From Corallium rubrum (lineage: Eukaryota; Cnidaria; Anthozoa; Scleralcyonacea; Coralliidae), in the NCBI GenBank assembly GCA_964035015.1, contig OZ035998.1:32840628-32904627 (forward strand): a stretch of 64,000 nucleotides of DNA. The letters run 5' to 3'. Each line of letters begins with the position of its first letter. The first letter of the stretch is position 1. The translations under genes and the position numbers were made by a program. Positions 23,186-34,995 of the stretch are shown piece after piece. The notes beneath the pieces were generated by a model. That model saw only the letters and a program-made list of their open reading frames with translations, was not told where the DNA came from and made no database searches.

Positions 23186-24734
23186 GGATCTCTAAATAAA
23201 CTGGATAGGCCATTCCCTATAACCAGCAGTCAAACATTTCGTGGCAGTCGCCGCCATCTTACGTAGTGGAACATATGACGCATTGCGGCCTTAGAACTTG
23301 TTCCCAATCCCAAAGTTGACTGGCATAAGCAATCTTGACATCAGCACGGTCAGATTATCCGGAAGGAATATTATAAGTACTCTGTGCCGGGGAGTCGGAA
23401 AAGCCGTAAAGCAAACAACAGATGCCGGTTCGTTTAGTTTTCACTGTTTAACAACAAATACAGTCAAAAAAAGATGGCAAGTACACAACCCGAGATGTTA
23501 TATTCTGGCATTAAGATTACTATAAAAGGTACAATTTAAGACTTGGAATTGAGTTCTTCGTAGATTTTATAGTCTGTTTCTCAGTTTGGAGTTTTTGGAG
23601 TTTCTTCGCGTTGTCGGCACTGAAGAAAAACAACGAAATTTAAAGGTTTTACAGCTCAGTAACATAAACAAATGCAAGAAATTAGCTTCTTAAACCTTAT
23701 TTAGTACTTCTTGTGTCATATTTTCTTAAAATAACTTTTTTTTGTCTATTTTCAATCTACGAAAGCTTATGAACTTTGCTGGCGGCCATCTTAGGTAGTG
23801 GCACGTCATCATACAACTGGCACGCAAAATCCGGCCTCATGCATGCCCCATCCAGTTTTATTGAGATCAATGGTTAGACCACTAACCACTGTCTAACCAC
23901 TGAGCCACAGATGGAAAGCTAAGATTGCAAATTCATACTCATACACTATGCTCTTATGTGCTCCTGTAAGTGCATGGTAGCGTTTGCAATGAGATGTAGT
24001 TAAAGTGATAAGATAAGTTGTACGTAATACGTATACATGTAGCGCATGTATACGAATCCTGTATGGGACTCAGTAACCTTTTCTGAGTGCTTGCATGAGC
24101 TTGACGAACGTCTACCAATTGTGTCTGTTACATTACACCAAGCTCGCAAATGTACCACATGCACTCTGCACGTATACCTACGACTTATCATAAAACTAAG
24201 CATTACTAAGCATGACATTTATAGGCTTTTTATTTGAATCCAAGACCCACGGTAAGATAAAGTTTCACGTTCTAAATAGTTTTTGGTCAATAGCGCACCG
24301 ATGCATTTGTAATACATAAAGTGTCCCCAATTGAACGGCGCCATGTTGTTAGATCTTTCGACGCCTTAAAGTAGTCCAAAGCGTTGGCGACTCACGCCGA
24401 TAACACTTATAGAGCAAAAAAAGGATTTGAGATAAACGTTTTACACAAAAATTCTTTTCTAAAGTAAAAACTTCGAAAAAGGGCACCCACAGTCCATGGT
24501 GCCACGTCCCCACCCCATCGGAGAGTAGTCATTTCCAGGCAATTTCAAAATCGCCATCAGACAAAAATCGTTTTCTCTAAAACTACTAGATCAAACAAAT
24601 AAATTATTGACACAAACTTTCTTTGATTGATTAATCAGTGAACGAAGACTACTAATGCCAACAATTAAAAAATCACTGCGGTTTAAGTGTACTGACGAAG
24701 AAAACTAAAAATCAAGAAAAAATTATGAAAACAC
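23186..24734. other. Intron segment, nothing recognised
   Basis: No ORF, repeat unit or splice-flanked homology noticed, apart from a tRNA-like fragment near 23868-23912 (minus, GGCTCAGTGGTTAGACAGTG). Confidence 0.45.
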
Positions 24735-24817
24735 CTGTTGCTTCTCCGTTAAAGATGATGCTAATATCCCCTCGTTGCCACTTCATATCAGCGAAGTCTA
24801 TGAGCGTGCTATCTAGT
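24735..24817 (-). CDS. ANKRD13C: ANKRD13C-like exon 7
   Basis: This 83-nt exon after GTTTTTAG encodes LDSTLIDFADMKWQRGDISI and IFNGEAT. It matches the very conserved LDTTLIDFTDMKCQRGDLSFIF block that separates ANKRD13C from ANKRD13A. The donor is ACAG/GTGTTT. Confidence 0.92.
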
Positions 24818-25956
24818 CTAAAAACAGACGACAGTTATAAAATTAGACGATTCTGTAAAGATGGACAGGATAATTCAGAGGACTTCCATAAAATAGATCG
24901 CACGTATCGGAAAGCGTTTTTGGCATTCATTAATAGATAATTACTGAGGCCAAAGGCATTATTGCATATACTGTAGCTAGCTGAGGGCGTAGCCCGAATA
25001 ATGCCCTTATAATTACTGACTTTATCATAGTTTCTGTTTGGTAAAATCAATTAAATCTCAAATGTCATCAATAAAATATTGAAGAAACTCTGATTTTAAA
25101 CCATTGTAAACGAGAAACGAAAGACTTGTAAACGAGCTGGCTGCAATATTTTTAATATTGCAGTGTGCCATATAACTGCAATATGAAAAATGTTGCAGTG
25201 TGCTTGCTGAAATCCCTAAACAGGCTGAAATCGTTGATATAATTGCAGACAGAGAACAATGCAAGGATTTGATAAGGGTCAGTAATTATAATTATTGTAT
25301 GGCACGGATTACGTCCGGTAAAATCACGTGCTGTGATTGGTTGCTGACGTGGCGAGATTTCTCCGTAATGCCCGCGGCATTATAAAAATCGTTAATGCCC
25401 TACGATTGGAAACAAACAAAAGAAATATTAAGAATAAGAAAAGTATAAGAAATTTTATTGCTGAAAAACGACGAAAATAAATGAAATAAATGACGATGAA
25501 CATTACAAAAGTAAATTCTAGTATCCAGACGAGAAAGAAACAGCAGAAAATAACGCTAAGATCAAGAAATACAAGACTGATTTTGAAATAAAAAGTGCCA
25601 TATAATAATTATCATTTATAGACCTGGAGCGAGGGGAATTCGATGAAATGTTACCCCGAGGTATGATATCGAAACATTTTAACCTTTCCAAAAAAGCTTA
25701 AATAATGTTAATAAAGTTCGCTTAGCTTAACTTTTGTCCGCTTTTCATTGTCTGTTTCCATTCTGTTGTTGTCTCAAGGTTTCTGGATGCATTGTTTGTT
25801 GCTTTCTTTGTATTCCCTGAATCCTTATTTTCTTGTAACCTAACAATCTTCTTGTCAACATCTGAATGTTCGGGCGAAACGTTTTCTTGTCTCGCCAAAC
25901 TCCACCGTTGTTGACAGCGTCGTGAATCGTGCGTGACATTCACGCGTGGTACACGA

Positions 25957-26013
25957 ACTCGAATACCCCGCCACAGCGGGGTATTCGAGGTTATACCCCG
26001 CTGTGGCGGGCAA
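25957..26013. repeat. Alternating inverted ACCCCGC hairpin
   Basis: GAATACCCCGCCACAGCGGG followed by TACCCCGCTGTGGCGGG. Two nested hairpins, GC-rich in AT-rich surroundings. Confidence 0.65.
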
Positions 26014-26450
26014 TTCTACGATAAATTAACTGGTCACGTGGTATATAATATACTACTTAATAACCTCGACCGTTCGGTATTTACGGTGAAATATTAAACC
26101 TCGGTCTTGAACGTATTAACCTCGTTATCGCTCGGTCAATACAACAAGACATCGGTTTGATATTTTACAGTAGTTAATGTTTATCAACTCTCTGAAGTCG
26201 TTTTTGGTAATGTCCTTTTCAATCTCATTCGACACGACTGGCCACAAAACATGCAGTATTTCAAGATTCTACTATCATGCCTGCACCACGGTATTTGTCG
26301 TCATAAACACATTAGGGAGGTTTAGATTTGGTGCAAGTGCGAGTTCGAGTAAATCCGCGCAGAGGTCTGGTTACACTCGAACTTGCCGTGTGTTGGTGTT
26401 TAGATTTTTATTATATCGAGTTTGAGTCCGATTCTGCAGACAGAAACAAG

Positions 26451-26639
26451 ATGGATGATGATGACCTAGTTATTGCTGCTGCTTTTGTTTACTCTGAAGA
26501 TTTAATTGATGAGCAAGAGTTCGTGTTACTTACAAAAGAAGCTGAGAAATCTGCTCCTATATTTCCATACTGGAATTATGATCGCTTCGCCCTAGACTTG
26601 ATGCTTGATGATGAGTGCAGAAGCGAATTTCGGTTTTGA
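26451..26639 (+). pseudogene. Harbinger transposase N-terminal fragment
   Basis: 62 codons, MDDDDLVIAAAFVYSEDLID to DDECRSEFRF then stop. The ECRSEFRF motif is where Harbinger transposases enter the HTH/nuclease region; everything after is missing. Confidence 0.7.
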
Positions 26640-27086
26640 GCCCTTCGTTTGCTACCAACGTTTGTTTGCCCGGATGGATCCTCTTCTGCCTTTCGTTTCT
26701 CCTTGTCGTTGGCTGTTTCCCAAATAAGATTCACATCCTCCATTCGGTTATGTATATCAAGCAAACCACGATAAATTTCGTCGTGATCAATTCCTTGTAT
26801 TCCAGACGCTCTCCTTTCATCGTTCTCAGTCGTTTTCAAAAAATTCGTCGCTTTCAAAATTCGCCATTAGTTTTACAAACCTGTCGCGAACTTCTCTAAC
26901 TACTACACAAAACTTGGGCCGCTCCATTTTGTTCATGTTTTCCACTACGAGCTTCCATACTTGTCCTCTTTCTTTCAACTGCTGTTTGTGCATGTACGGC
27001 TCGATCAACAACAACTCTCTTATAAAACAACAGTCATGTTCTGGTTTCCGTATGAAAAGCTCTCTTTGTGGAGTTTTGGCAGTCAT
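26576..27086 (-). pseudogene. Harbinger Myb/SANT-like DNA-binding protein remnant (frameshifted)
   Basis: The first frame (27086-26826) has FIRELLLIEPYMHKQQLKER and WKLVVENMNKMERPKFCVVV, a Myb/SANT-like domain. The second frame (to 26576) continues with DIHNRMEDVNLIWETANDKE and a basic tail. The two overlap by about 30 bp in different frames, so there is a frameshift near 26840. Confidence 0.72.
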
Positions 27087-27316
27087 TGTAGCGATATATT
27101 GTAGCAGAACTAACTGTTTTCCTAAAGAAAAAAATCGTTCTCTAGGGTACGAGATTTTCTTAAAAAGTCGTAGTGAAAGAGGTTGTTACTTCGAGTTTCC
27201 TCGACTTTTCCCGCCAAAAGTTGCGTACGTGACAATCTCGTACTCGAACTCGCACTCGCACTCGCACTGAATCTAAACCTCCCTATTAAGTGTGCTATTA
27301 CATCCATAGACCATAC

Positions 27317-27383
27317 CTTATACAAGAACCTTTTTTATAAATTTTACAGGTATCTGATGGTAATATTCTGGACACAAGTGGAA
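27317..27383 (-). CDS. ANKRD13C: ANKRD13C-like exon 6
   Basis: This 67-nt exon between CTGTAG and GTATGG encodes PLVSRILPSDTCKIYKKGSC plus IR. It matches the PLLSRILPSDACKIYKQG block. Its donor side lies just outside the right end of the Harbinger-type element at 26314-27284. Confidence 0.9.
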
Positions 27384-27720
27384 CTACAGAATAAAAAGAA
27401 ACAAGAGACGTTCAGTTCATTCATTTTTTGAAAAATGCATTAATAATTCATGTGGGGAAAAATAAAATAAATTAATATTTCATAAAAAAATTTAAACTTT
27501 AATTAAACATTAATTAATAAAACATCTCGCGACTCTTTTGCAATAAAATCATTTTTTAAATTTAATTTACGGAGAAAGAAACTTCAAGAGTTAGAAATCA
27601 AAGTACTCATTACTATATATGCAATAAACGGCGAGATGGTGTGATAAGTTGTTATCACACTCTTTTCCATTCAAAAGGGTGTGATCACCACTTATCAATG
27701 TATGCATAATAATAAAGGAT

Positions 27721-28407
27721 TTAAGGTGGCTCCATACAGTTTCTTGAAAAATGGAAAATACAAGTTTGAGAGTCCAAAACACGTGCATAAATAATTCGGA
27801 AAAAGAATAAAAATAAATGTTATGCATAGTTAAAAGGTCTGACAATCAAAAACTGTTACCAAAAAATTAGCAACAGTTGTTGCTATGGAAACAATGACGT
27901 TTCAAAATGGCTGCCAATTACCCTTCAAACTAATTTAATTCGAAAAAAACTTTGGTGACCCCCAATTTTTTTTTCATTAAAACTTTTCTTGAAGTATGAG
28001 TAACCAATAGGCCGATTTTAAACAAATTTTGTAGAACGAATAATTTTTTCCCCCGGAAAAATCATGTTTGTTAATTTTTTTAAAAATTGGGTCTACAGAA
28101 TTTTTTTTAAATCAGCCTATTGATTACTGATACTTCAAGAAAAGTTTTAATGAAAAAAAATATTGGGGGTCACCAAAGTTTTTTTCGAATTAAATTAGTT
28201 TGAAGGGTAATTGGAAGCCATTTTGAAACGTCATTTTTCCATAGCAACAATTACTGTTGCTATTTATTTGGTAACAGGTTTTGGTTGTCAGACTGTTTAA
28301 CTATACACAAAATTTACTTTTATTTTTCCCCGAATTGTTTATGCACGTGTTTTGGACACTCAAATTGTATTTTCTATTTTTCAAGAAACTGTATGGAGCC
28401 ACCTTAA
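27721..28407. mobile_element. 687-bp near-perfect palindromic MITE at TTAA
   Basis: Arms of about 310 bp pair across nearly the whole element, starting TTAAGGTGGCTCCATACAGT and ending with its complement. TTAA is present at both ends. TTAA targeting suggests a Kolobok or piggyBac driver; no coding capacity. The centre is near 28065. Confidence 0.9.
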
Positions 28408-28417
28408 CGCTTCTGTT

Positions 28418-28767
28418 AGGGGTGTTTACATGGCCAGCCTGAACTCAGGCCTAGATTGTTTTCATGAGTCCGGCCTGAGATTCAGTTCACGCAGGCCTAA
28501 TCTCAGGTCGCCTGCTAGACCGAACTGAAGCACTTCCACCTCTCAAACTAAACACGTTTGTTTTAAATAAGACTGGTGTCAAATCCACACAAAATGATGA
28601 TTCTCCAGCGGTCACGAGCTGTAAGGCAATTGACACAAATCTTGAAGCAACAGCGAAACCAAGCCTATATAGTTTCAAGACCAGCCTCATGTAAACAAAA
28701 ACAGAAATACAAAACTCAGGTCGGTCCGCGAGTTCAGGCTGGCCTCATGTAAACACTCCCTCCCTTA
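28418..28767. mobile_element. 350-bp MITE with imperfect TIRs
   Basis: AGGGGTGTTTACATGGCCAG at the left is matched by CTGGCCTCATGTAAACACTC at the right. Internal GCCTGAGATTCAGTTC repeats. It lies about 10 bp from the 687-bp palindrome. Confidence 0.7.
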
Positions 28768-28989
28768 GAACAATACAAGGTCGGTGTGTCATGAGATAAA
28801 AGATGGTTTAATCAATGTTCACTCTGGGCCTTAAAATCACACTCGTGATTATTATTTAACACCAAAAAAAATCAATAAATATTTGTAATTCGGTTAGAGA
28901 TTCTAGTCCTGATTAAATGCATAATCCAAAAAGAGTATTTCGATGCGAGTAGCGATACTGCACTAAAATTGCTGAACCAAATAACTTAC

Positions 28990-29035
28990 TCCAGCTTGAG
29001 AAATCCCACTTTAGTTCGACATAAAAATCACCAAG
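28990..29035 (-). CDS. ANKRD13C: ANKRD13C-like exon 5
   Basis: This 46-nt exon between TTTTTTAG and GTAAGT encodes LGDFYVELKWDFSSW plus one base. It matches the conserved LGDFYLELHWDFQSW block of the family. Confidence 0.9.
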
Positions 29036-29762
29036 CTAAAAAAGAGAAATATAGTACACATGAAACTCTGCATAAAATAATACGAACAATTTTCGAGGAA
29101 GCGCAGATGGCGTGTGTTGTTGACGTCAGTGCTGTCTCTCAACGCTAAGAGCCGAAGTAAAGCCTGGTTAGTCGACCTGGCCAAGCTTGAGGCCTATAAT
29201 AACAGTAAATACTAAGAAAACCTAGAACCGAGTTTATTGCCCAGTTTCTACGCTAACCTGTCCCACTAGTAAGTTTACAGAAAAGACGGGTTTTCTGGGT
29301 CACCTAACAACCCCCAACAAAAATCCTGATCCTCGTCAGTAACTGCGTTCACCGCTAATACATGATCCAGAAGATGGAAAAAAGCGTTAGCGTACTAAGA
29401 GCTAAGCCGTGAACCCAGTTACTAACTATGGTTACTAACTAGTATTAGTATAAACCAACTAGTGGACTATTACAAATGCTGCACTCTGATTGGCCGAGTT
29501 ACTTGGACATTGAGCCATACACTGCCCTGGGTGCGAGCATGGACATAATATAACGAAACAAACGAGATACAATCAGCTATTTGAAGAAAAGTTGCTTTAT
29601 TATGACGTCCGAAAGGTTTGGTGTTTACTGTTCTTCCCGCTGGACAAAATAGCATGCAAAATTTCGCTTACCGAAATGCTATTCGAAGGCTTAGTTTATT
29701 CAAAGGTAGGTAGGTTTACGAACATTTGGCGTCGCCGACGAATGAGTCACTGAGTCACGCTA

Positions 29763-29995
29763 TGTCTAAAATCGTTTGATTTTGAAAGTTAAATAATGAA
29801 ACTTATCGCAGTTCCGACTCGCTCTAGGAATCCTACTCTGTTGGCCTTATTCGTGGACTTTTTCGGTGTTATCTGGGCGATAATCTTCACTCTATTCACA
29901 GCGTTGTTTGACAGTTGAAAATATATTTGCCCACTTCCTGTTTTAGACAATAACCTTCGTCCAGCCAGGGCCTCTGATTTTCCAGTCTGCCGAGG
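29763..29995. repeat. Interspersed repeat, copy 2
   Basis: See 10090-10395; about 70-75% similar by eye. Confidence 0.6.
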
Positions 29996-30567
29996 AGGCC
30001 CTGGGAACGAGGATGAGTTTGTTCCAACGCTCTCCCCAATAGGCGAGTTTCAGGGTGTTGCGCGCGCATCATTTTTCAAAAAAACTGGCAAGCTCCACTC
30101 AAAGTAAACATACTGTTTAAAATAAACAAAGTGTAGATACAGTTTCTGGATATAAAACATTGTTATTCTGCTGTTGTTGGCTCGCTAGCAAGTCTGTTTG
30201 CCATTCCTTACTTTGTGGGGAGCCCGCCAAGAGCCCGCCAATTTCTTTCCAAAACGATGCGCACGCAACATCCTGAAACTCGTCTATACAGTATACACTG
30301 TACATCGTCGTCGTCTATACAACGCCATTTAGAACATTTTCACGTCTTCAGAACAACTGCAACTCACTAATACAGACACTAAACAACAATTTTAGCAGTA
30401 CTGGAGCGTTTCAGAAGTTTTTAAAAGTATAGCTTCAAATATAATAGTCAGTTAATTTTTGTTGCTTTAACTGTCATCGTCATCCTATCAGAGATATTAT
30501 AGGACATTGGCAATATAAATAAAGTTTTAATTGTCATTTGTTTGCTGTACAAGCTGTGTTAGTTAGT

Positions 30568-30636
30568 AATACTCAGAAAAACTCTGAGCTCTAAGCGGGA
30601 CTCGAACCCAGACGCTCTAACCATTGGGCCAATAGA
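30568..30636 (-). repeat. tRNA-derived SINE-like fragment
   Basis: Minus-strand TGGCCCAATGGTTAGAGCGT then GGGTTCGAGTCCCGC (A- and B-box-like), with the anticodon arm missing, followed by AGAGCTCAGAG. Confidence 0.5.
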
Positions 30637-30645
30637 ACTAAATAA

Positions 30646-31075
30646 AGTTTGTCTAATTTGAAAGAATTCGTGAAATTGTAATGGAAGATCATTTAGAACT
30701 TTTTTTTAATCATTCTTCGTTTTCGACATATTTCAGTTGTTTGATACGTATATGAAATGCTCTCTGACGTCATAAGGTAGAGCATTTTCACACATAGCAA
30801 CTCGATTTATATCCCCAGGTTTGTTCAACAAAATCAGCTGAAGCTGTGCACAATGAAACTCCTCGTGACACTCAACAATTCATGTTGAGCAATCATGAAG
30901 GTATAAGTGATTTTGTAAGGCGTGAAAATGCTGCACCCTGCTTATGAGGTCAGAGACCATTCATTACATATCAAACAAACTAAAATATCTCAAAAACGAA
31001 AAATGATATACAGAAAAGTTGTAAAAGGTCTTCCATTATAATTTCACGAGTTCTTTCAAATTAGACAAACTGTAT
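30646..31075. mobile_element. Palindromic MITE of the TATCAAACAAAC family
   Basis: Ends AAGTTTGTCTAATTTGAAAG and its complement are inverted, as are CGTGAAATTGTAATGGAAGA and its complement. It is about 430 bp, lying about 80 bp from ANKRD13C-like exon 4. Confidence 0.78.
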
Positions 31076-31154
31076 TATTTTACATTGCCAATGCCCTTTA
31101 ACATCCTTAATTTCCATGCAAGTAAAAAAGCAAAAGAAAAAATCTAAACAGTAC

Positions 31155-31240
31155 CCCATGCAAGGCCTCTATTAACTCTGGTCGGTTCTGATCCACATTA
31201 TGACGATTTTGTTCTTTCATCTTCCTCAGTACAGCTTTTA
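31155..31240 (-). CDS. ANKRD13C: ANKRD13C-like exon 4
   Basis: The exon encodes KAVLRKMKEQNRHNVDQNRP and ELIEALHG, matching the family's LLRKLKQQ...RPRLLKAL helix. The acceptor is TTTTTAG. The donor is read as CATGGG/GTACTG, a weak site, so the 3' edge could shift by a base or two. It ends in phase 0, as the next exon requires. Confidence 0.82.
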
Positions 31241-31528
31241 CTAAAAATTTGACGGAAAAACAACACATTAAGGTTCGTACATTTTTAAACTATAATAGAC
31301 TAATGTATGTACTGTAGGGGAGCCTAGCTTGTTTTTCTTGTGATGTACAGTATGTTCATAAAATTCTTCAGTAAGATTAACACCATTCTCGCAAATATAT
31401 TTTTGTTACAATAAATATTTACGTATAGCAGTCAGAAATCATTTTGAATGTAGATATTCATTACAATATTATTTGACACTGCCTCAAAAATGGTATTTAC
31501 ACGCATTAACATGAAAGTCAATCGAAAT

Positions 31529-32120
31529 ATAGTAAGGTTAGGTATACTGCCGAAACAGAGAACGTAGGAGTCTAACGTTTCGAGCGAAGGCCCTTCGTCA
31601 GAGAGAAACGTAAAGAGTGTAAACAAACAATGAGCTTATATACGAAAGGTAATCATGTGACCAAAAATAAGCCAATCAGATAAAAATGACAATAACAAAT
31701 TGATGAGGTGCGAAAAATTAGCCAATCAAATCAAAATAACAATAACAAATCGATAATGAGATGCGAAAGACATTTGCTATTCATACCGTCGATGAGCAAG
31801 AAGAAATAGATAAATATTATATATAAAGTGAAAACGCTCTTTATGTCCGCCCTTACTAAACAGAAACAATGTCTCCAGAGGTGTTAAATAAAAGAAAAAC
31901 GTTCGTTGAGTCCGTGAGGATGAATGGTACCAATTTTGAAAATGAGACGCTTTTCTAGTCTTTTGCGGCTGACATTACTGCCAGAAATGGGTGAGATGGC
32001 ACAAACTTGCATGTCCAAAATACAATGGTTGACACTATTAATATGTCGGGCAACAGGCTTGTCAACATCATTGTTCCTCACAGAACGAAGATGTTTAACA
32101 GCAAACCTGTCAGATAAAAG
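31529..32120 (-). mobile_element. Penelope-like element, 5'-truncated (copy 1)
   Basis: 32100-31884 on the minus strand encodes the C-terminal GIY-YIG region ([60 protein letters not shown]). It is followed by a roughly 350-bp 3' region ending about 31529 with a hammerhead-like core at 31578-31601. A different Penelope lineage from the 44059-44481 insert. Confidence 0.85.
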
Positions 32121-33228
32121 TCAGATGGGTGGGGAGAAGCAAAGTGTTCCCTTGATCGATGCATTTGCCAAAAAAAAACATGTTTTTGGTTGCTTACATG
32201 TATGTCGGCACTAACAATTTGTGCTATACAAAAACTGGAAGATCGCAAGCCCTAGAAACATGTGATCAACAGATTGAAAGAAACTACGCGGTAATAAAAT
32301 TCTGCATTGAATGTATAAGTATCAGACTCATTTTATGGCTAGACTGCAGTTTAGTCTACTCATCCGCTGACCGACTGAGAAAGTGTCTGGGGTCAGGGTT
32401 TATGGTAGGGTTGAGTGTTCAGTCTTAGTGATTTGACAAATAACACTACATGGTGTCCATTAAAGTGCAGTTGTACCCATTTTATTTCCACGCATCATTT
32501 TCTGTGGTCGAACATCTTTCGTAAACTCTAGCCGGAATTAATAGATAAAAGGATAAAGGACTGGGGGGCTAATCATCCTTACTTGCAGCCAGCGGCTGAA
32601 TTGCGAAGGATGCAAATCAACGTGGCCATGTCAAGGCATATCAAAGGCGTTCCAGGCAGCCGCCATACGACACAGTTCAGACCACGGATCACATCTAAGA
32701 TGCTAGGTGTTGATTTTATGGAGGGAGGAAAACCGGCCGAGAACCCGGTGAAAAACCCTTGAAGTACATGTACAGGAGAGATCAACTACAACTCTACTCA
32801 CATGAGTCCAAGCCCAACAACGGGGTCATCCAAGTAGGCAAGTACTAACCTCATCTAACCAGGCTTAACTTTTTTTGGTGAGAGGCAGCGCGCTAACAGC
32901 ACACGCCACCCATGCTCCCCACAATCAAATGCACAATTCAAAACGAACTGTGAACTTCGGAACAAATTTCCAAACATTTTGGTGAGAAGTACATTACAGT
33001 ATGTTGCAAATGACTGTAATGACTTTTTGAAATAAAGTTTCAAACACAACAATCAAAAAGAAAATTCAATTAAACAAAATACTGTTACAGGAATATTCGC
33101 CATTTTGCTCACCCGCGTCGCCACTTTTCACACGTACACCTTTAAATCAAAACATAACCCATCTCGAAACAAACCCATCTCGAAACAACAAAAGGCAGAC
33201 TTGGAGCAAGTCTATTAGTAATACGTAC
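32121..33228. other. Intron segment, nothing recognised
   Basis: AT-rich, no repeat or exon seen between the Penelope fragment and exon 3. Confidence 0.45.
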
Positions 33229-33333
33229 CTACTCTCCTACTGCCATAACTTATAGCCTCAGCTAGTGGACTCCATCCTACTTCATTTTTGACCTTGATAG
33301 GAGCATTTTTTTCAAGAAGTAAAAAGACGCATT
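33229..33333 (-). CDS. ANKRD13C: ANKRD13C-like exon 3 (ankyrin repeat, GWSPLAEAISYG)
   Basis: This 105-nt exon has acceptor TTATTTAG and donor GTACGT. It encodes ECVFLLLEKNAPIKVKNEVG followed by WSPLAEAISYGSRRV. The WSPLAEAISYG block is highly characteristic of ANKRD13 proteins and was the anchor for recognising the gene. Phase is 1 in and 1 out. Confidence 0.93.
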
Positions 33334-33479
33334 CTAAATAAAAGATTAATTTAAATTAGTCCAGTAAATGTATACTGGCTTCTATCAACTTGGCAAACCG
33401 ATTGAGGCAATGAACCACTGTTGAAGGTGTGTTTATATGCTGGAAGCCGTCTGTGGCTACTGACTGTACTGCACATATA

Positions 33480-34351
33480 CAAAACTAGATGTACTGCACA
33501 GTCTGTTCATGAACTGTGTTCTACTGCACTGGATGCATTGCACTGTACTGTTCATTAACTGTGTTCTACTGCATTGGATGCATTGCACTGCACTGTTCAT
33601 GAACTGTGTTCTACTGCACTGTTCATGAACTGTGTTCTACTGCATTGGATGCATTGCACTGCACTGTTCATGAACTGTGTTCTACTGCACTGTTCATGAA
33701 CTGTGTTCTACTGCATTGGATGCATTGCACTGCACTGTTCATGAACTGTGTTCTACTGCACTGTTCATGAACTGTGTTCTACTGCACTGGATGCATTGCA
33801 CTTCACTATTCATCAACTGTGTTCTACTGCACTGCACTGTTCATGAACTGTGTTCTACTGCACTGGATGCATTGCACTGCACTCTTCATAAACTGTGTGT
33901 TCTACTGCACTGGATGCATTGCACTGCACTGTTCATGAACTGTGTTCTACTGCACTGGATGCATTGCACTGCACTCTTCATAAACTGTGTGTTCTACTGC
34001 ACTGGATGCATTGCACTGCACTGTTCATAAACTGTGTTCTACTGCACTGGATGCATTGCAATGCACTGTTCGCGAACTGTGTTCTACTGCACTGGATGCA
34101 TTGCACTGCACTGTTCATGAACTGTGTTCTACTGCACTGGATGCATTGCACTGCACTGTTCATGAACTGTGTTCTACTGCACTGGATGCATTGCACTGCA
34201 CTCTTCATAAACTGTGTGTTCTACTGCACTGGATGCATTGCACTGCACTGTTCATAAACTGTGTTCTACTGCACTGGATGCACTGCAATGCACTGTTCAT
34301 GAACTGTATTCTACTGCACTGCATGCACTGCACTGTACTGTACTGTTCATA
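33480..34351. repeat. 45-bp satellite array, left segment
   Basis: Tandem units of about 45 bp, with core TTCTACTGCACTGGATGCAT then TGCACTGCACTGTTCATGAA. Shorter variants lacking the GGATGCATTGCACTGCACTG part also occur. As 45 is divisible by three and the unit has few stops, several frames stay open; these ORFs are not genes. Variants with GTTCATAAACTG are concentrated next to the retrotransposon insertion. Confidence 0.95.
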
Positions 34352-34984
34352 AAGTTTCAATTTATACTACGTCAATAAATTGTTGTTAATGAGATATGTT
34401 AAGAAAACTAATCCACTTATAATCGAACGACTCATGGGGGTTGTCACAGTGGTCGCTATACAAATGTTGCGGGTCGAGCAAACGCGCGCAAAAAAAAAAA
34501 AACAACAACCAAAAATCCATTTGGAATCAATGATAAATAATTATAATATATATATATATATATGAGTAATACTCTGGAGGAAAGTCGCATATCAGGTAAA
34601 CAAATATATGTTTGTTGCGTTTGCTTTGCTTGCGAGGTGACTGACACTACCATGAACCGTTCTATTACACAAGAGCTCAAGGTGCAGGTCGAACAATGAA
34701 CAACATAACCTTTATTAAATAATATAAGCAACCAAAGGTCGAAATTGACCAACAGTTAAGCATGTGAAAAACTCGTGCTAAAGGCTTCTAACCCAATGAA
34801 AACTAACAAATCTAGATATCTTTCACGTGCATGAATACAATGACCTACTCTTTCTGTACCAAATAACCAGTACCGGAGCATAGATTTCTCATTCTCACTT
34901 GTGCCGTCAATCTGTAAAGATCGACGACAATCTGTAAGCGAGTTCAACCAAGTCAGTTGACTTGGTATACTGAAACGAAAAAAC
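34352..34984 (+). repeat. Split direct repeat A1 of the DIRS/PAT element
   Basis: It matches A2 over 633 bp, including the A13 run and the TA stretch near 34545. Its right end runs just to the start of ORF1, so it probably carries the promoter. Confidence 0.92.
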
Positions 34985-34995
34985 AAAATTCAGCA

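Larger units (their letters stand above)
26314..27284. mobile_element. Harbinger (PIF)-type non-autonomous DNA transposon
   Basis: 971 bp with terminal inverted repeats AGGGAGGTTTAGATT and an adjacent GTGC...AGTGCGAGTTCGAGT block, flanked by ATT on both sides. It retains the start of a transposase on the plus strand and a convergent Myb/SANT-like gene on the minus strand, the two-gene layout of Harbinger. The catalytic part of the transposase is deleted. Confidence 0.82.

Noticed and set aside
24725-24940. Plus-strand 71-codon frame
   Set aside because: Antisense shadow of ANKRD13C-like exon 7, which has homology and splice sites on the minus strand.
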